From positions 124,001 through 188,000 of the forward strand of contig NZ_VDLV01000004.1 of NCBI RefSeq assembly GCF_013608025.1: a DNA stretch of 64,000 bases, given 5' to 3'. This DNA is from Pseudomonas brassicacearum subsp. neoaurantiaca (lineage in GTDB: Bacteria > Pseudomonadota > Gammaproteobacteria > Pseudomonadales > Pseudomonadaceae). The translations under genes and the position numbers were made by a program. Each line of letters opens with the position of its first letter. Positions within the stretch are counted from its first letter, which is position 1. Shown here in pieces: positions 48,940 through 63,159 of the stretch. Below the pieces are notes generated by a model, which was not told where the DNA came from, searched no databases, and saw only the letters and a list, made by a program, of their open reading frames with translations.

Positions 48940-49028
48940 GTGGGAGCGAGCCGGCTCGCGAAAGCGTCATGACAGCCGATATTCCAGTTGGCTGATACAC
49001 CGCTTTCGCGAGCAGGCTCGCTCCCACA
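48940..49028. repeat. REPIN, family B
   Basis: Arms GGTGGGAGCGAGCCGGCTCG and CGAGCAGGCTCGCTCCCAC, between uspA and the ABC-F gene. Confidence 0.83.
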
Positions 49029-49048
49029 CATGACAAGCGCTTTAAATA

Positions 49049-49086
49049 AAAATCCCGGCACTCATCGCTGAGCGCCGGGATTTTTT
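49049..49086. terminator. Bidirectional terminator between uspA and the ABC-F gene
   Basis: Stem AATCCCGGC / GCCGGGATT with an internal GCGAT-type loop and A/T tracts on both sides. Confidence 0.83.
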
Positions 49087-49097
49087 ACTTCAGCGAA

Positions 49098-51017
<1,920 letters not shown>

Positions 51018-51230
51018 GAGCTTCTCCAAAAACCGGGCGCGCATTCTACCTGAGAAGAGAGTTCAAAGGTCCGTCAATTTTGTCGCCGAAGCACTCTGTA
51101 CAACAAATGTCGCGAACTTTTGCCAACAGCCCCGCAAAGCTTTCGCCGGTTGCTGGCAAAAGGCTAAGCTACAGCCAGTTACCCTCGGTTTGCCCTTGGG
51201 CTTGTCATGTTTTTTCTGCCCGGACGTATC

Positions 51231-53159
51231 ATGCGCAGTCGCCTTTTCAGTGTCTTATCTTGTTTGTTTGTGTGTGCCACTGCCGTTCAAACCGCCCAGG
51301 CGGTGGATATTTCCACCCAGCGCCAATACTACGATGAGGCCAAGCGCGCCTTGGCCAAAGGTGATTCAGGCCCGTATTTTCGCTATAGCCAGGCCCTGCG
51401 CGATTATCCGCTGGAGCCGTACCTGGCCTATGACGAACTGACCGCTCGCCTGAAGAGCGCGAGCAATGCCGAAATCGAGAAATTCCTCGCCGAGCACGGC
51501 GACCTGCCCCAGGCCAACTGGATGAAACTGCGCTGGTTGCGCTGGCTAGCGGAACGTGGCGACTGGGCGACCTTCGTCAAATACTACGACCCCAAGCTCA
51601 ACTTCACCGAACTGGACTGCCTCAACGCCCAGTACCAACTCGAGCACGGGTTGAAGGCCGAAGGCTATGCCAACACGGAAAAGCTCTGGCTCAGCGGCAA
51701 ATCCCAGCCCGCCACCTGCGATGCGCTGTTTGGCGTGTGGGCTGCACAAGGCCAACTGACCGAGCAAAAACGCTGGGAACGAACCAAGCTGGCTGCCCAG
51801 GCGCGCAATTATCCCTTGGCTAACAGTCTGGTCAACGGCCTGACCACCCTGGCTCCCCGAGGCAAATTGCTGGTCGATGTCGCGCAGAAGCCCGAATTGC
51901 TCAACCAGCCTTCTCGCTTCACGCCCGCCGATGAGCCGATGTCGGACATCGTCAGCCTTGGCCTGCGTCGTCTGGCGCGCCAGGATCCGGAAAAAGCCAT
52001 GACGCTGCTGGACGGCTACGCCAGCACCATGCGTTTCTCCCGGGATGAGAAAGTCGCCATTGCTCGGGAAATCGGCCTGACCCTGGCCAAGCGCTTCGAC
52101 AGTCGCGCCTTGGACGTCATGACCCAATACGATCCGGAGCTGCGGGACGACACAGTGTCGGAATGGCGCCTGCGCCTGTTGCTGCGCCTGGCCCGCTGGG
52201 ACGATGCCTATCAACTGACCCGTCGCCTGCCTGAGTCGCTGGCCTCCACCAATCGCTGGCGCTACTGGCAGGCCCGCAGCCTGGAACTGGCGCAGCCGCA
52301 GAATCCCGAAGCGCTGACACTCTACAAACACCTGGCCCGTGAACGGGATTTCTATGGATTCCTGGCCGCCGACCGCTCCCAATCACCTTACTCGCTGACC
52401 AACAAGCCACTGGTCATGAGCCAGGCGCTGATCAACAAGGTGCGCAATACGCCCGGCGTCCGCCGAGCGCTGGAGTTTCACGCCCGGGGCGACATCGTCG
52501 ATGGGCGCCGCGAGTGGTATCACGTCAGCCGGCATTTCAACCGGGACGAAATGGTCGCCCAGGCAAAACTGGCCTACGACTTGAAATGGTATTTCCCGGC
52601 CATCCGCACCATCAGCCAGGCCAAGTACTGGGATGACTTGGATATCCGCTTCCCGATGGCCCACCGCGACACGCTGGTGCGCGAAGCCAAGATCCGCGGC
52701 TTGCATCCGAGCTGGGCATTCGCCATCACCCGGCAGGAAAGCGCCTTCATGGACGACGCCCGCTCCGGCGTCGGCGCCAGCGGCCTCATGCAGTTGATGC
52801 CCGGCACCGCCAAGGAGACCGCACGCAAGTTCAACATCCCCCTGGCTTCGCCCCAGCAAGTGCTTAACCCGGACAAGAACATCCAGCTTGGCGCAGCCTA
52901 CCTGAGCCAGGTTCACAGCCAGTTCAACGGCAACCGCGTCCTCGCCTCCGCCGCGTACAACGCCGGCCCAGGCCGCGTGCGCCAATGGCTGCGCGGCGCG
53001 GACCACTTGAGTTTCGACGTCTGGGTCGAAAGCATCCCCTTCGACGAAACCCGTCAGTACGTGCAAAACGTACTGTCCTACTCGGTGATCTACGGCCAGA
53101 AACTCAACTCGCCGCAGCCGCTGGTGGACTGGCATGAGCGGTATTTTGATGATCAGTGA
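51231..53159 (+). CDS. slt: Soluble lytic murein transglycosylase
   Basis: A 642-aa periplasmic enzyme that cleaves glycan strands to 1,6-anhydroMurNAc. Signal peptide MRSRLFSVLSCLFVCATAVQ is followed by an alpha-superhelical doughnut domain. The SLT lysozyme-like domain carries the catalytic Glu near residue 503 (FAITRQESAFMDDARSGVGA), then GLMQLMPGTA and SAAYNAGPGRVRQW. The ATG at 51231 gives the signal peptide directly. Size and order match E. coli Slt70. Confidence 0.95.
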   Translation: MRSRLFSVLSCLFVCATAVQTAQAVDISTQRQYYDEAKRALAKGDSGPYFRYSQALRDYPLEPYLAYDELTARLKSASNAEIEKFLAEHGDLPQANWMKLRWLRWLAERGDWATFVKYYDPKLNFTELDCLNAQYQLEHGLKAEGYANTEKLWLSGKSQPATCDALFGVWAAQGQLTEQKRWERTKLAAQARNYPLANSLVNGLTTLAPRGKLLVDVAQKPELLNQPSRFTPADEPMSDIVSLGLRRLARQDPEKAMTLLDGYASTMRFSRDEKVAIAREIGLTLAKRFDSRALDVMTQYDPELRDDTVSEWRLRLLLRLARWDDAYQLTRRLPESLASTNRWRYWQARSLELAQPQNPEALTLYKHLARERDFYGFLAADRSQSPYSLTNKPLVMSQALINKVRNTPGVRRALEFHARGDIVDGRREWYHVSRHFNRDEMVAQAKLAYDLKWYFPAIRTISQAKYWDDLDIRFPMAHRDTLVREAKIRGLHPSWAFAITRQESAFMDDARSGVGASGLMQLMPGTAKETARKFNIPLASPQQVLNPDKNIQLGAAYLSQVHSQFNGNRVLASAAYNAGPGRVRQWLRGADHLSFDVWVESIPFDETRQYVQNVLSYSVIYGQKLNSPQPLVDWHERYFDDQ

Positions 53160-53190
53160 GTGTTAGCGGAAGCTGTACCGGACAAGAAGA

Positions 53191-53224
53191 AATGCCCGCG
53201 TCGAAAGACACGGGCATTTTTTTG
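53191..53224 (+). terminator. slt terminator
   Basis: Stem AATGCCCG / CGGGCATT closed by a TCGAAAGA-type loop, followed by T7. Confidence 0.85.
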
Positions 53225-53248
53225 GTCGGTTGCTTGGTCAGTGGTAGC

Positions 53249-53342
53249 CCTGTGGGAGCGAGCTTGCTCGCGATGGCGTCGGCACCTTCAACATGGATGC
53301 AAGCTGACCCACCGCTATCGCGAGCAAGCTCGCTCCTACAGG
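53249..53342. repeat. REPIN, family B
   Basis: Arms CCTGTGGGAGCGAGCTTGCT and AGCAAGCTCGCTCCTACAGG (one mismatch), between convergent slt and the ABC exporter. Confidence 0.85.
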
Positions 53343-53363
53343 GGATTGATGTGGACGCTGTGA

Positions 53364-55136
<1,773 letters not shown>

Positions 55137-55395
55137 CGAAAGTGTCCGATAAATGCAACAGGAAAAGGGTCGGCCGGCAGCACCGAAACGCAGCGGAACA
55201 AAATGGAATCAGAATGAGTCAGGTTAAATATGACCACCGAGACTAGCGCCTAGATGTTATCGGTCTAACGTCTCGCTGGAAACGCGAGTGTGTTTCTGGT
55301 TGAGTGGGGCTGTCGTCATGAACCTTCAAGGAGTGTCATGGCTCGGTCACCTGACGACATTACGATAGGCACGCAACCTGATGAGGAGACAGGCC

Positions 55396-55575
55396 ATGTC
55401 CTTGCAACACAGCAGCGACGACAAGATTCAAGTGATCCGCACGCAACCGGACCAGTCCCTGGGCTGCTCGTTCATCGATGCCCAAGGGCGCGAGGTTCCG
55501 ATCACCGAAGACATGATCCAGAAGGCTTGCAGCGAACTGGAAAAACGACTGGTCAAACCTGCCGAACAAAAGTGA
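55396..55575 (+). CDS. PA1571-family small protein
   Basis: A 59-aa acidic protein of a small Pseudomonas family: MSLQHSSDDKIQVIRTQPDQ, then a conserved CSFIDAQGREVPITEDMIQK and a helical C-terminus. GAGGAG lies upstream of the ATG at 55396; the frame begins five codons earlier without support. Function unknown. A terminator follows closely. Confidence 0.8.
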   Translation: MSLQHSSDDKIQVIRTQPDQSLGCSFIDAQGREVPITEDMIQKACSELEKRLVKPAEQK

Positions 55576-55594
55576 TGCAGCCCGTCTTCTATTG

Positions 55595-55622
55595 AACCCG
55601 ACCTTGATGTCGGGTTTTTTAT
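55595..55622 (+). terminator. Terminator of the PA1571-family gene
   Basis: Stem AACCCGAC / GTCGGGTT with a 6-nt loop and T6 tail. Confidence 0.87.
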
Positions 55623-55644
55623 ATTCGCTGGTTTTCCAGGCTTC

Positions 55645-55753
55645 TGTGGCGAGGGAGCTTGCTCCCGCTGGGTTGAGAAGCAACCCAATTGCCCGGTCGA
55701 GCGAAAAGCGACGACTGCTTCGCAGCCGAGCGGGAGCAAGCTCCCTCGCAACA
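55645..55753. repeat. REPIN, GC-rich family A
   Basis: Arms TGTGGCGAGGGAGCTTGCTC and GAGCAAGCTCCCTCGCAACA (one mismatch), just before the pdxB stop. Confidence 0.85.
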
Positions 55754-55767
55754 AGAACGCGCCACGC

Positions 55768-56910
55768 TTAAATGACAGTAGCGCCCAGCGCCGTCACGAT
55801 CTGCTGCAAGGCCGCCGATTGCCCTTCGACACGCACCTTCAAGCTGTCGATTTCGCGGCGTGGCGGGTAATGCTTGCGCAAGGCATCAAAAGCACTGCGC
55901 TGTTCGTTCACCGTACCGATCAGGCTGCGGCGAAAATCCGCATCGTCGCGGCGCGGGTCATACACGCTCCGACACAGCGCCGCCAGCGCCCAGGCCGGGT
56001 CGGTGTCGGCGTCCAGGGTGATGCCTCCAAGCCAGGGCCTGGGCAGCAGGTCGGCCAGGCTGACTTCGACTGGCTGCCCAAGAAAATCGCACAAGGCCTG
56101 GTAGATCTGCGCCGTGCCGCGCTGGCGACCGTCAAGGCTGTAGCCGGCGATGTGCGGGGTGGCGATCACGCAGAGGTCGGCCAGGTCGACGTCTACCGTC
56201 GGCTCCTGCTCCCACACATCCAACACTGCCTGCAGGTCTTCACGCTCCAGCAGCACCTCGCGCAACGCGGCGTTGTCGATGACCGGCCCGCGCGCGGCGT
56301 TGATCAGCCAAGTGCCCGGTTTGAGGCGGTTCAATCGTTGCTCGTCAAAAAGGTGCCAGGTCGGTTGCTCGCCATCCCGGGTCAAGGGCGTATGCAAGCT
56401 GATGACATCACACTGCTCGATGATCTGCTCCAGGCTCACATAATCGCCGCCCTCGGCGGCCTGGCGAGGCGGATCGCAGACTTTCACGGTCCAGCCCAGG
56501 CCCTTGAGCACTTCGATCAATCGCCCGCCCACCTGCCCCGCGCCGACTACGCCAAAAGTTCGCTGCGCGAGATCCGCGCCTTCGATTTCCGCCAGGGTCA
56601 TGAGGCTGCCCAGCACATAGTCGACCACGCCACGGGCGTTGCAGCCCGGGGCACTGGCCCAGCGAATGCCGGCCTCGGCCAGATAATCCAGGTCCAGATG
56701 ATCAGTGCCGATCGTGCAGGTGCCAACGAAACGCACCTTGCTGCCTTCCAGCAGCGCCCGATTGACCTGGCTGACCGAACGCACCAGCAACACATCGGCT
56801 TGCTCGACCATCGACCGATCGATCCCTCGGCCCGGCACCCGGCGGATCTCACCGAAACCTTGGAAAAACGCATCGAGCAAGGGGATATTTTCGTCGGCAA
56901 CGATCAGCAT
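55768..56910 (-). CDS. pdxB: Erythronate-4-phosphate dehydrogenase
   Basis: A 380-aa NAD-dependent enzyme of the DXP-dependent pyridoxal phosphate pathway. It starts [20 protein letters not shown]. The Rossmann motif [20 protein letters not shown], the catalytic region [18 protein letters not shown] and a C-terminal dimerisation domain (residues 290-380) distinguish PdxB from other D-2-hydroxyacid dehydrogenases. AGGAG lies 7 nt before the ATG. It is monocistronic. Confidence 0.95.
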   Translation of the reverse strand: MLIVADENIPLLDAFFQGFGEIRRVPGRGIDRSMVEQADVLLVRSVSQVNRALLEGSKVRFVGTCTIGTDHLDLDYLAEAGIRWASAPGCNARGVVDYVLGSLMTLAEIEGADLAQRTFGVVGAGQVGGRLIEVLKGLGWTVKVCDPPRQAAEGGDYVSLEQIIEQCDVISLHTPLTRDGEQPTWHLFDEQRLNRLKPGTWLINAARGPVIDNAALREVLLEREDLQAVLDVWEQEPTVDVDLADLCVIATPHIAGYSLDGRQRGTAQIYQALCDFLGQPVEVSLADLLPRPWLGGITLDADTDPAWALAALCRSVYDPRRDDADFRRSLIGTVNEQRSAFDALRKHYPPRREIDSLKVRVEGQSAALQQIVTALGATVI

Positions 56911-56983
56911 GGCGGAGCTCCTTTGGCGGGATGGGCAGTGTAGGCGTTCCGTTGGGCCTGTGCATTACCCGGAGTGAATGATG

Positions 56984-57093
56984 TTGTGGCGAGGGGATTT
57001 AGCGAAACGTCGCACCGCCCCGCTCGACTGCGCAGCAGTCGCAAAACCGCAGGGGTGCTACGCACCCGACGGGGATAAATCCCCTCGCCACAA
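56984..57093. repeat. REPIN, variant of family A
   Basis: Outer arms TTGTGGCGAGGGGATTTA and TAAATCCCCTCGCCACAA, a sequence variant of the GTGGCGAGGGAGC type, between divergent pdxB and the MATE gene. Confidence 0.8.
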
Positions 57094-57207
57094 GAATTCC
57101 CACGGCTGAGAGAGTGTTTACAAATCCCCAACACAGGTTTTTTCCTGACCACTGCGTCAAGGCGTAGAATTCGCCGCCTTGTGTTCAATCTTTCGGACGC
57201 TGCGCCT

Positions 57208-58611
57208 GTGAATCCCGTTATCGAAACCCCCAACGCCCTCTCCCGCCCGGCCCGGGTGCGCCTGGAATTCAAGACGCTGCTCGCCCTCGCCTTGCCGATC
57301 ATGGTGGCGCAACTGGCAACCACCGCCATGGGTTTTGTCGATGCGGTGATGGCCGGCCGCGTCGGCCCACGGGATCTGGCGGCAGTGGCGCTGGGGAATT
57401 CGATCTGGGTGCCGGTGTTCCTGCTGATGACCGGTACGCTGCTGGCAACCACGCCGAAAGTGGCCCAACGTTTCGGTGCCGGTACGTTCGATGAGATCGG
57501 GCCGCTGGTGCGTCAGGCGCTGTGGCTGGCGCTGGTGGTGGGATTGATCGCGACCCTGGCCCTGTTCAGCGCCGAGCCGATCCTGCACATCATGAAAGTC
57601 GATCCCGAACTGATCGGCCCGTGCATGGAATACCTGCGGGGCATAGGCACCGGTCTGCCGGCGGTGGCGCTCTATTACGTGCTGCGCTGTTTCAGCGACG
57701 GCTTGGGCCGTACGCGTCCGGCAATGGTGCTGGGGCTGTGCGGACTGGCGCTGAACATTCCACTCAATTACATCTTCATCTATGGACATCTAGGCGTCCC
57801 GGCCATGGGCGGGGTCGGCTGTGGCTGGGCCACGGCCATCGTGATGTGGTTCATGGCGGCGGGCATGGCGGTCTGGACATGCCGGGCCCCGGCCTATCAA
57901 TCGAGCCGATTGTTCGCTCGTTTCGACTGGCCACAATGGTCGATGATCAAGCGTCTGCTGGGCATCGGCCTGCCGATTGGCATCGCGGTGTTCGCCGAGT
58001 CGAGCATTTTCGCGGTAATCGCGCTGCTGATCGGCAGCCTCGGCGCGACGGTGGTGGCCGGGCACCAGATCGCGCTGAACTTCAGCTCCCTGGTGTTCAT
58101 GATCCCCTACTCCCTGGGCATGGCCGTGACGGTGCGGGTGGGCCAGGCGCTGGGGCGCAGCCAACCCCGGGAAGCGCGTTTCGCCGCAGGCGTCGGCATG
58201 GGCACGGCCCTGGCGTACGCCTGCCTGTCAGCGAGCCTGATGTTCGCGCTGCGCGAGCCTATCGCCGCGATCTACACCGCCGATCCGAGAGTGATCGAAG
58301 TGGCGTCGATGCTGATCGTGTATGCGGCGCTGTTCCAGTTTTCCGATGCGATCCAGGTCACGGCGGCGGGCGCGTTGCGTGGGTACCAGGACACCCGGGT
58401 CACCATGATCCTGACCCTGTTCGCCTATTGGGGCATCGGCCTGCCGGTGGGTTACGCCCTGGGCCTGACCGACTGGCTCGGCGCACCCAGCGGCCCGAGC
58501 GGATTGTGGCAAGGCTTGATTGCAGGCTTGAGCTGCGCGGCGCTGATGCTGTCGATCCGCCTGGCACGCAGCGCGCGCAAGCAGATCCGCCTCAGCCGCT
58601 CGACGGATTAA
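57208..58611 (+). CDS. norM: MATE-family multidrug/Na+ or H+ antiporter (NorM/PmpM)
   Basis: A 467-aa inner-membrane efflux pump with 12 hydrophobic segments. The MATE opening [20 protein letters not shown] and [20 protein letters not shown] are clear. The second half repeats the pattern ([20 protein letters not shown]). It exports cationic drugs and dyes. The start is uncertain: GTG at 57208 (MNPVIETPN) is preferred, and GTG at 57181 would add nine residues. It ends in a TTAA shared with the convergent tusA stop. Confidence 0.88.
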   Translation: MNPVIETPNALSRPARVRLEFKTLLALALPIMVAQLATTAMGFVDAVMAGRVGPRDLAAVALGNSIWVPVFLLMTGTLLATTPKVAQRFGAGTFDEIGPLVRQALWLALVVGLIATLALFSAEPILHIMKVDPELIGPCMEYLRGIGTGLPAVALYYVLRCFSDGLGRTRPAMVLGLCGLALNIPLNYIFIYGHLGVPAMGGVGCGWATAIVMWFMAAGMAVWTCRAPAYQSSRLFARFDWPQWSMIKRLLGIGLPIGIAVFAESSIFAVIALLIGSLGATVVAGHQIALNFSSLVFMIPYSLGMAVTVRVGQALGRSQPREARFAAGVGMGTALAYACLSASLMFALREPIAAIYTADPRVIEVASMLIVYAALFQFSDAIQVTAAGALRGYQDTRVTMILTLFAYWGIGLPVGYALGLTDWLGAPSGPSGLWQGLIAGLSCAALMLSIRLARSARKQIRLSRSTD

Positions 58612-58859
58612 GCGAGCTTCTTGCGGATCCAGTAGAGATAGGTGCCGGCGCTCTCCTGCTGGGCCACCAGTTCGTGGTCCAGGAACACGCAAAACTTGGG
58701 GATGTCGCGGCGCGTCGAGGGATCGGTAGCGATGACTTTCAGCAGGCCACCGGGGGCCAGGTCGCGGATGTGCTGGTGCAGCATCATCACCGGCTCCGGA
58801 CAATTGAGGCCCGTGGCATCCAGCGTACCGTCGACCGGCGTGTCGTTCATTTCACTCAT
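58608..58859 (-). CDS. tusA: Sulfur carrier protein TusA
   Basis: An 83-aa sulfurtransferase carrier for tRNA 2-thiouridine and other sulfur transfers. The catalytic Cys is in [20 protein letters not shown], preceded by the family DGTLDAxGLxCP motif. AGGAG lies 6 nt before the ATG. The stop interlocks with the norM stop (TTAA). TusBCDE partners are not in the window. Confidence 0.95.
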   Translation of the reverse strand: MSEMNDTPVDGTLDATGLNCPEPVMMLHQHIRDLAPGGLLKVIATDPSTRRDIPKFCVFLDHELVAQQESAGTYLYWIRKKLA

Positions 58860-58927
58860 GTTCTACTCCTGGATCTGGCCGGCATTGTCGCGCAATGTCG
58901 GCACGCTTAACAGATGTACATCAGCCC

Positions 58928-59040
58928 TGTGGCGAGGGAGCTTGCTCCCGCTCGGCTGCGAAGCAGTCGTCGCTTTGTACAATCCAGCAGAGGCATTGGG
59001 GTTGCTTCGCAACCCAGCGGGAGCAAGCTCCCTCGCCACA
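58928..59040. repeat. REPIN, GC-rich family A
   Basis: Arms TGTGGCGAGGGAGCTTGCTC and its perfect complement, between tusA and rlmM. Confidence 0.88.
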
Positions 59041-59057
59041 AAAGCTTGCTTCATACT

Positions 59058-60131
59058 TCAGCGGGACTTCGGCTTTTTGGTATCCAGCCGCCGCAGGTGA
59101 CACGTCACTTCCTCGCGGTCGTGGTACAGCTGCTTGCAACCGATCTCGACCTTGATGCCCCGAGCCTTGAAACCTTCGGCGATGCGTTCGAGCAAGCGCT
59201 TGACCTCGGCGTAGCGCTGTTTCATCGGCAATTTGAGGTTGACCACGGCCTCGCGGCAATGCCCTTCGCCAATCCACTCTTCGAGCATCGCCGCGTTGCG
59301 TGCCGGTTTCTCGACGATGTCGCAGACCATCCAGTCCACCGGTTGCTTGGGTTTGAACGTGAAACCGTCCGCCATCAAGTGCTGCACCAGGCCGGTGTCC
59401 ATCAGGCTTTCGGCCATCGGGCCGTTGTCGATGGCCGTGACCAACATGCCACGGTTGACCAGTTGCCAAGTCCAGCCACCCGGCGCGGCGCCGAGGTCCA
59501 CGCCGGTCATGTCACTGTGCAAACGCTCGTCCCACTGGTCCTTGGGAATGAAATGATGCCAGGCCTCTTCGAGCTTGAGCGTCGAGCGGCTCGGTGCTTC
59601 CCGTGGAAACTTCAAACGCGGGATTCCCATTGGCCACATGGCCGAGTTGTCAGCTTCCGCCAGGCCGAGGAAGACTTCGCGACCGCTTTTGAAAGTCAGC
59701 AGCAGACGTGGCTTGTACGGGTCGTCCACCAGCTTGCCCGCTCCACTCAAGGCCTTGCGCAGCGGGCCTTCGAATTTCTTGCAGAAATTCGACAGCTCCT
59801 TGCCGTCGTTGGTGTCAACCACTTCCAGCCACAGGCTGCCGCACGTCGGGAACGCCGTCATGTGGGCCAGGATGACACTGATGCGGTCGGTTTCCGGCAA
59901 CTCGATGAACGTGCCGCGTGCCCACTGGCGCGGGAAGATCAGCTCGGCAAAACGCTGCCCACGCATCAGCCGCTCGGCGCCGTCCTCTTCAGTGCAGACA
60001 AATTCGGCGCAGGCGCTGGCCGGCTTCGCCTTGGCATAACCGGCCACGTTGAGCCGCGCGGCATGTTCGGCGATCTCGGAACAGACCTCGCCTTCGAAGC
60101 CCGGCCGGCAGTGCATAAAAAGCGTATTCAT
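59058..60131 (-). CDS. rlmM: 23S rRNA (cytidine-2'-O)-methyltransferase RlmM
   Basis: A 357-aa SAM-dependent enzyme that methylates the ribose of C2498 in 23S rRNA. The N-terminal THUMP-like module (MNTLFMHCRPGFEGEVCSEI) is followed by the Rossmann fold: MTGVDLGAAPGGWTWQLVNR, DWMVCDIVEKPARNA and NLKLPMKQRYAEVKRLLERI, with the K-D-K-E tetrad positions. It is divergent from acnA; the tusA gene follows on the same strand. Confidence 0.95.
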   Translation of the reverse strand: MNTLFMHCRPGFEGEVCSEIAEHAARLNVAGYAKAKPASACAEFVCTEEDGAERLMRGQRFAELIFPRQWARGTFIELPETDRISVILAHMTAFPTCGSLWLEVVDTNDGKELSNFCKKFEGPLRKALSGAGKLVDDPYKPRLLLTFKSGREVFLGLAEADNSAMWPMGIPRLKFPREAPSRSTLKLEEAWHHFIPKDQWDERLHSDMTGVDLGAAPGGWTWQLVNRGMLVTAIDNGPMAESLMDTGLVQHLMADGFTFKPKQPVDWMVCDIVEKPARNAAMLEEWIGEGHCREAVVNLKLPMKQRYAEVKRLLERIAEGFKARGIKVEIGCKQLYHDREEVTCHLRRLDTKKPKSR

Positions 60132-60303
60132 TGAAACCCCGTAGCAAAGCCTGTCACGAAAACCGGCGCATGATAGCGGAGTTCGGAACCGCGAACCTTC
60201 CTATAGAGTCCAGTGATTAGTCATACGCTCAAAACAGGGCTAGGTTAAAGGCTCTGTCCGTTCCGTCAGTCCGTAGCCGTGCGGACTCAAAGGAGTGATT
60301 TCA

Positions 60304-63045
60304 ATGCCGTCCCTCGATAGCCTGAAAACCCTTAAGACACTGCAAGTCGACGCCAGGACTTACCACTATTTCAGCCTGCCGGACGCAGCGCGAAGCCTGG
60401 GTGACCTGGATAAACTGCCAATGTCCCTCAAGGTGCTGCTGGAAAACCTGCTGCGCTGGGAAGATGAAAAAACCGTCACCGGCGCCGACCTCAAGGCCTT
60501 GGCCGGTTGGCTGAAAGAACGCCGATCCGACCGCGAGATCCAATACCGCCCGGCGCGGGTACTGATGCAAGATTTCACCGGTGTTCCCGCCGTGGTCGAC
60601 CTGGCCGCCATGCGCGCCGCCGTGGAAAAGGCCGGCGGCGATCCGCAGCGGATCAATCCGCTGTCGCCGGTAGACTTGGTGATCGACCACTCGGTGATGG
60701 TGGACAAGTTCGCCAGCCGACAGGCGTTCGAACAGAACGTCGACATCGAAATGCAGCGCAACGGTGAACGCTACGCGTTCCTGCGCTGGGGCCAGAGCGC
60801 CTTCGACAATTTCAGCGTAGTGCCGCCGGGCACCGGCATCTGTCACCAGGTCAACCTCGAATACCTCGGCCGCACCGTCTGGACCAAAGAGGAAGACGGC
60901 CGGACCTACGCCTTCCCCGACACCTTGGTGGGCACCGACTCCCACACCACCATGATCAACGGCCTCGGCGTGCTCGGCTGGGGCGTGGGCGGGATCGAAG
61001 CCGAAGCGGCGATGCTCGGCCAACCGGTGTCAATGCTGATCCCAGAAGTCATCGGCTTCAAACTGGTTGGCAAGTTGCGTGAAGGCATCACCGCCACTGA
61101 CTTGGTGCTGACCGTCACGCAGATGCTGCGCAAGAAAGGTGTGGTGGGCAAATTCGTCGAGTTCTATGGCGATGGCCTTGCCGACCTGCCGCTGGCCGAC
61201 CGCGCCACGATTGCCAACATGGCCCCGGAATACGGCGCCACGTGCGGCTTTTTCCCGGTGGACGATGTGACATTGGACTACTTGCGCCTGTCCGGCCGTC
61301 CGACGGACACCGTGAAGTTGGTTGAAGCCTATTGCAAGGCCCAGGGGCTGTGGCGCCTGCCCGGCCAGGAACCGGTGTTCACCGACACGCTGGAATTGGA
61401 CATGGGCAGCGTCGACGCCAGCCTCGCCGGCCCCAAGCGTCCACAGGACCGGGTGGCACTGCCGAATGTCGGCCAGGCCTTCAGTGACTTCCTCGGGTTG
61501 CAAATCAAACCCACCAGCAAGGAAGAAGGTCGCCTGGAAAGCGAGGGCGGCGGAGGCGTCGCGGTGGGCAATGCCGATCAGGTGGGCGAAGCGGAATATG
61601 AATTCGAAGGCCAGACTCATCGCCTGAAAAACGGCGCGGTGGTCATCGCAGCGATCACGTCTTGCACCAACACCTCCAACCCCAGCGTAATGATGGCGGC
61701 CGGGCTGCTGGCGAAAAAAGCCGTGGAAAAAGGCCTCTCCCGCAAGCCTTGGGTAAAGAGTTCCCTCGCGCCCGGGTCAAAGGTCGTGACCGACTATTAC
61801 AACGCCGCCGGCCTGACCGAATACCTCGACAAGCTCGGTTTCGACCTGGTGGGCTACGGTTGCACGACCTGTATCGGCAACTCAGGGCCCCTGCCCGACC
61901 CGATTGAGAAAGCCATCCAGAAAGCAGACCTGACCGTGGCGTCGGTGCTTTCGGGCAACCGCAACTTCGAGGGGCGAGTGCATCCTTTGGTGAAAACCAA
62001 CTGGCTGGCCTCACCGCCCCTGGTGGTCGCCTATGCCTTGGCCGGCACCGTGCGCATCGACATCAGCAGCGAACCGCTGGGCAACGATCGCGATGGCAAA
62101 CCGGTCTACCTTCGGGACATCTGGCCGAGCAGCAAGGAAGTCGCCGACGCCGTGGCTCAGGTCGACACCGGCATGTTCCACAAGGAATATGCCGCCGTGT
62201 TTGCCGGCGACGAGCAGTGGCAAGCGATTGAAGTGCCACAAGCCGCCACGTACGTCTGGCAAGCCGACTCGACCTATATTCAACATCCACCGTTTTTCGA
62301 TGACATTGGCGGGCCGCCACCCGCCGTCAAGAATGTCGAAGGGGCACGGGTACTCGCGCTGCTGGGGGACTCGGTGACCACCGACCACATCTCCCCGGCC
62401 GGCAATATCAAGACGGACAGCCCGGCCGGCCGCTACCTGCGCGAACAGGGCGTGGAGCCTCGGGACTTCAACTCCTACGGCTCGCGACGGGGCAACCATC
62501 AGGTGATGATGCGGGGCACCTTCGCCAACATCCGTATCCGCAATGAAATGCTCGGCGGCGAGGAAGGTGGCAATACGATCTATATCCCCAACGGCGAACG
62601 CATGTCGATCTACGATGCCGCGATGTTGTACCAGGCTACCGGCACGCCCCTGGTGGTGATCGCGGGACAGGAATACGGCACGGGGTCGAGTCGCGACTGG
62701 GCGGCCAAGGGTACGAACCTGCTCGGGGTCAAGGCAGTGATCGCCGAGAGCTTCGAGCGTATCCACCGTTCCAACCTGGTGGGCATGGGCGTGCTGCCGT
62801 TGCAGTTCAAGCTCGATCAGAATCGCAAGAGCCTGAACCTCACCGGCAGGGAAACCCTGGACATCCTCGGCCTGAGCGACACCGAGCTGACGCCACGCAT
62901 GAACCTGCCCGTGGTCATTACCCGCGAAGACGGCAGCCAGGAGCGGATCGAAGTGCTGTGCCGGATCGATACCTTGAACGAGGTGGAATATTTCAAGGCC
63001 GGCGGGATCCTGCACTTTGTCCTTCGGCAATTGATAAAAGGATAA
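60304..63045 (+). CDS. acnA: Aconitate hydratase A
   Basis: A 913-aa [4Fe-4S] TCA-cycle enzyme that interconverts citrate and isocitrate. Cluster cysteines lie in [15 protein letters not shown] (near residue 452) and [17 protein letters not shown] (near 520, two Cys). The swivel domain holds [16 protein letters not shown]. The ATG at 60304 is 8 nt after GGAG; the GTG at 60295 is less likely. Length matches AcnA (about 890-915 aa) and IRP-type proteins. A terminator follows. Confidence 0.97.
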   Translation: MPSLDSLKTLKTLQVDARTYHYFSLPDAARSLGDLDKLPMSLKVLLENLLRWEDEKTVTGADLKALAGWLKERRSDREIQYRPARVLMQDFTGVPAVVDLAAMRAAVEKAGGDPQRINPLSPVDLVIDHSVMVDKFASRQAFEQNVDIEMQRNGERYAFLRWGQSAFDNFSVVPPGTGICHQVNLEYLGRTVWTKEEDGRTYAFPDTLVGTDSHTTMINGLGVLGWGVGGIEAEAAMLGQPVSMLIPEVIGFKLVGKLREGITATDLVLTVTQMLRKKGVVGKFVEFYGDGLADLPLADRATIANMAPEYGATCGFFPVDDVTLDYLRLSGRPTDTVKLVEAYCKAQGLWRLPGQEPVFTDTLELDMGSVDASLAGPKRPQDRVALPNVGQAFSDFLGLQIKPTSKEEGRLESEGGGGVAVGNADQVGEAEYEFEGQTHRLKNGAVVIAAITSCTNTSNPSVMMAAGLLAKKAVEKGLSRKPWVKSSLAPGSKVVTDYYNAAGLTEYLDKLGFDLVGYGCTTCIGNSGPLPDPIEKAIQKADLTVASVLSGNRNFEGRVHPLVKTNWLASPPLVVAYALAGTVRIDISSEPLGNDRDGKPVYLRDIWPSSKEVADAVAQVDTGMFHKEYAAVFAGDEQWQAIEVPQAATYVWQADSTYIQHPPFFDDIGGPPPAVKNVEGARVLALLGDSVTTDHISPAGNIKTDSPAGRYLREQGVEPRDFNSYGSRRGNHQVMMRGTFANIRIRNEMLGGEEGGNTIYIPNGERMSIYDAAMLYQATGTPLVVIAGQEYGTGSSRDWAAKGTNLLGVKAVIAESFERIHRSNLVGMGVLPLQFKLDQNRKSLNLTGRETLDILGLSDTELTPRMNLPVVITREDGSQERIEVLCRIDTLNEVEYFKAGGILHFVLRQLIKG

Positions 63046-63060
63046 AAAGAAACGGCTAAT

Positions 63061-63091
63061 AAAAACACCGCCTCTTTGGGCGGTGTTTTCC
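63061..63091 (+). terminator. acnA terminator
   Basis: Stem AAAACACCGCC / GGCGGTGTTTT with a short TCTTTG loop and T tract. Confidence 0.85.
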
Positions 63092-63159
63092 CATGGGTCT
63101 GCCTATAATCCCGCCGGCGTCGACAAGCCTCGACAGTTTTCCGCCTCAAAGGATTTGAT

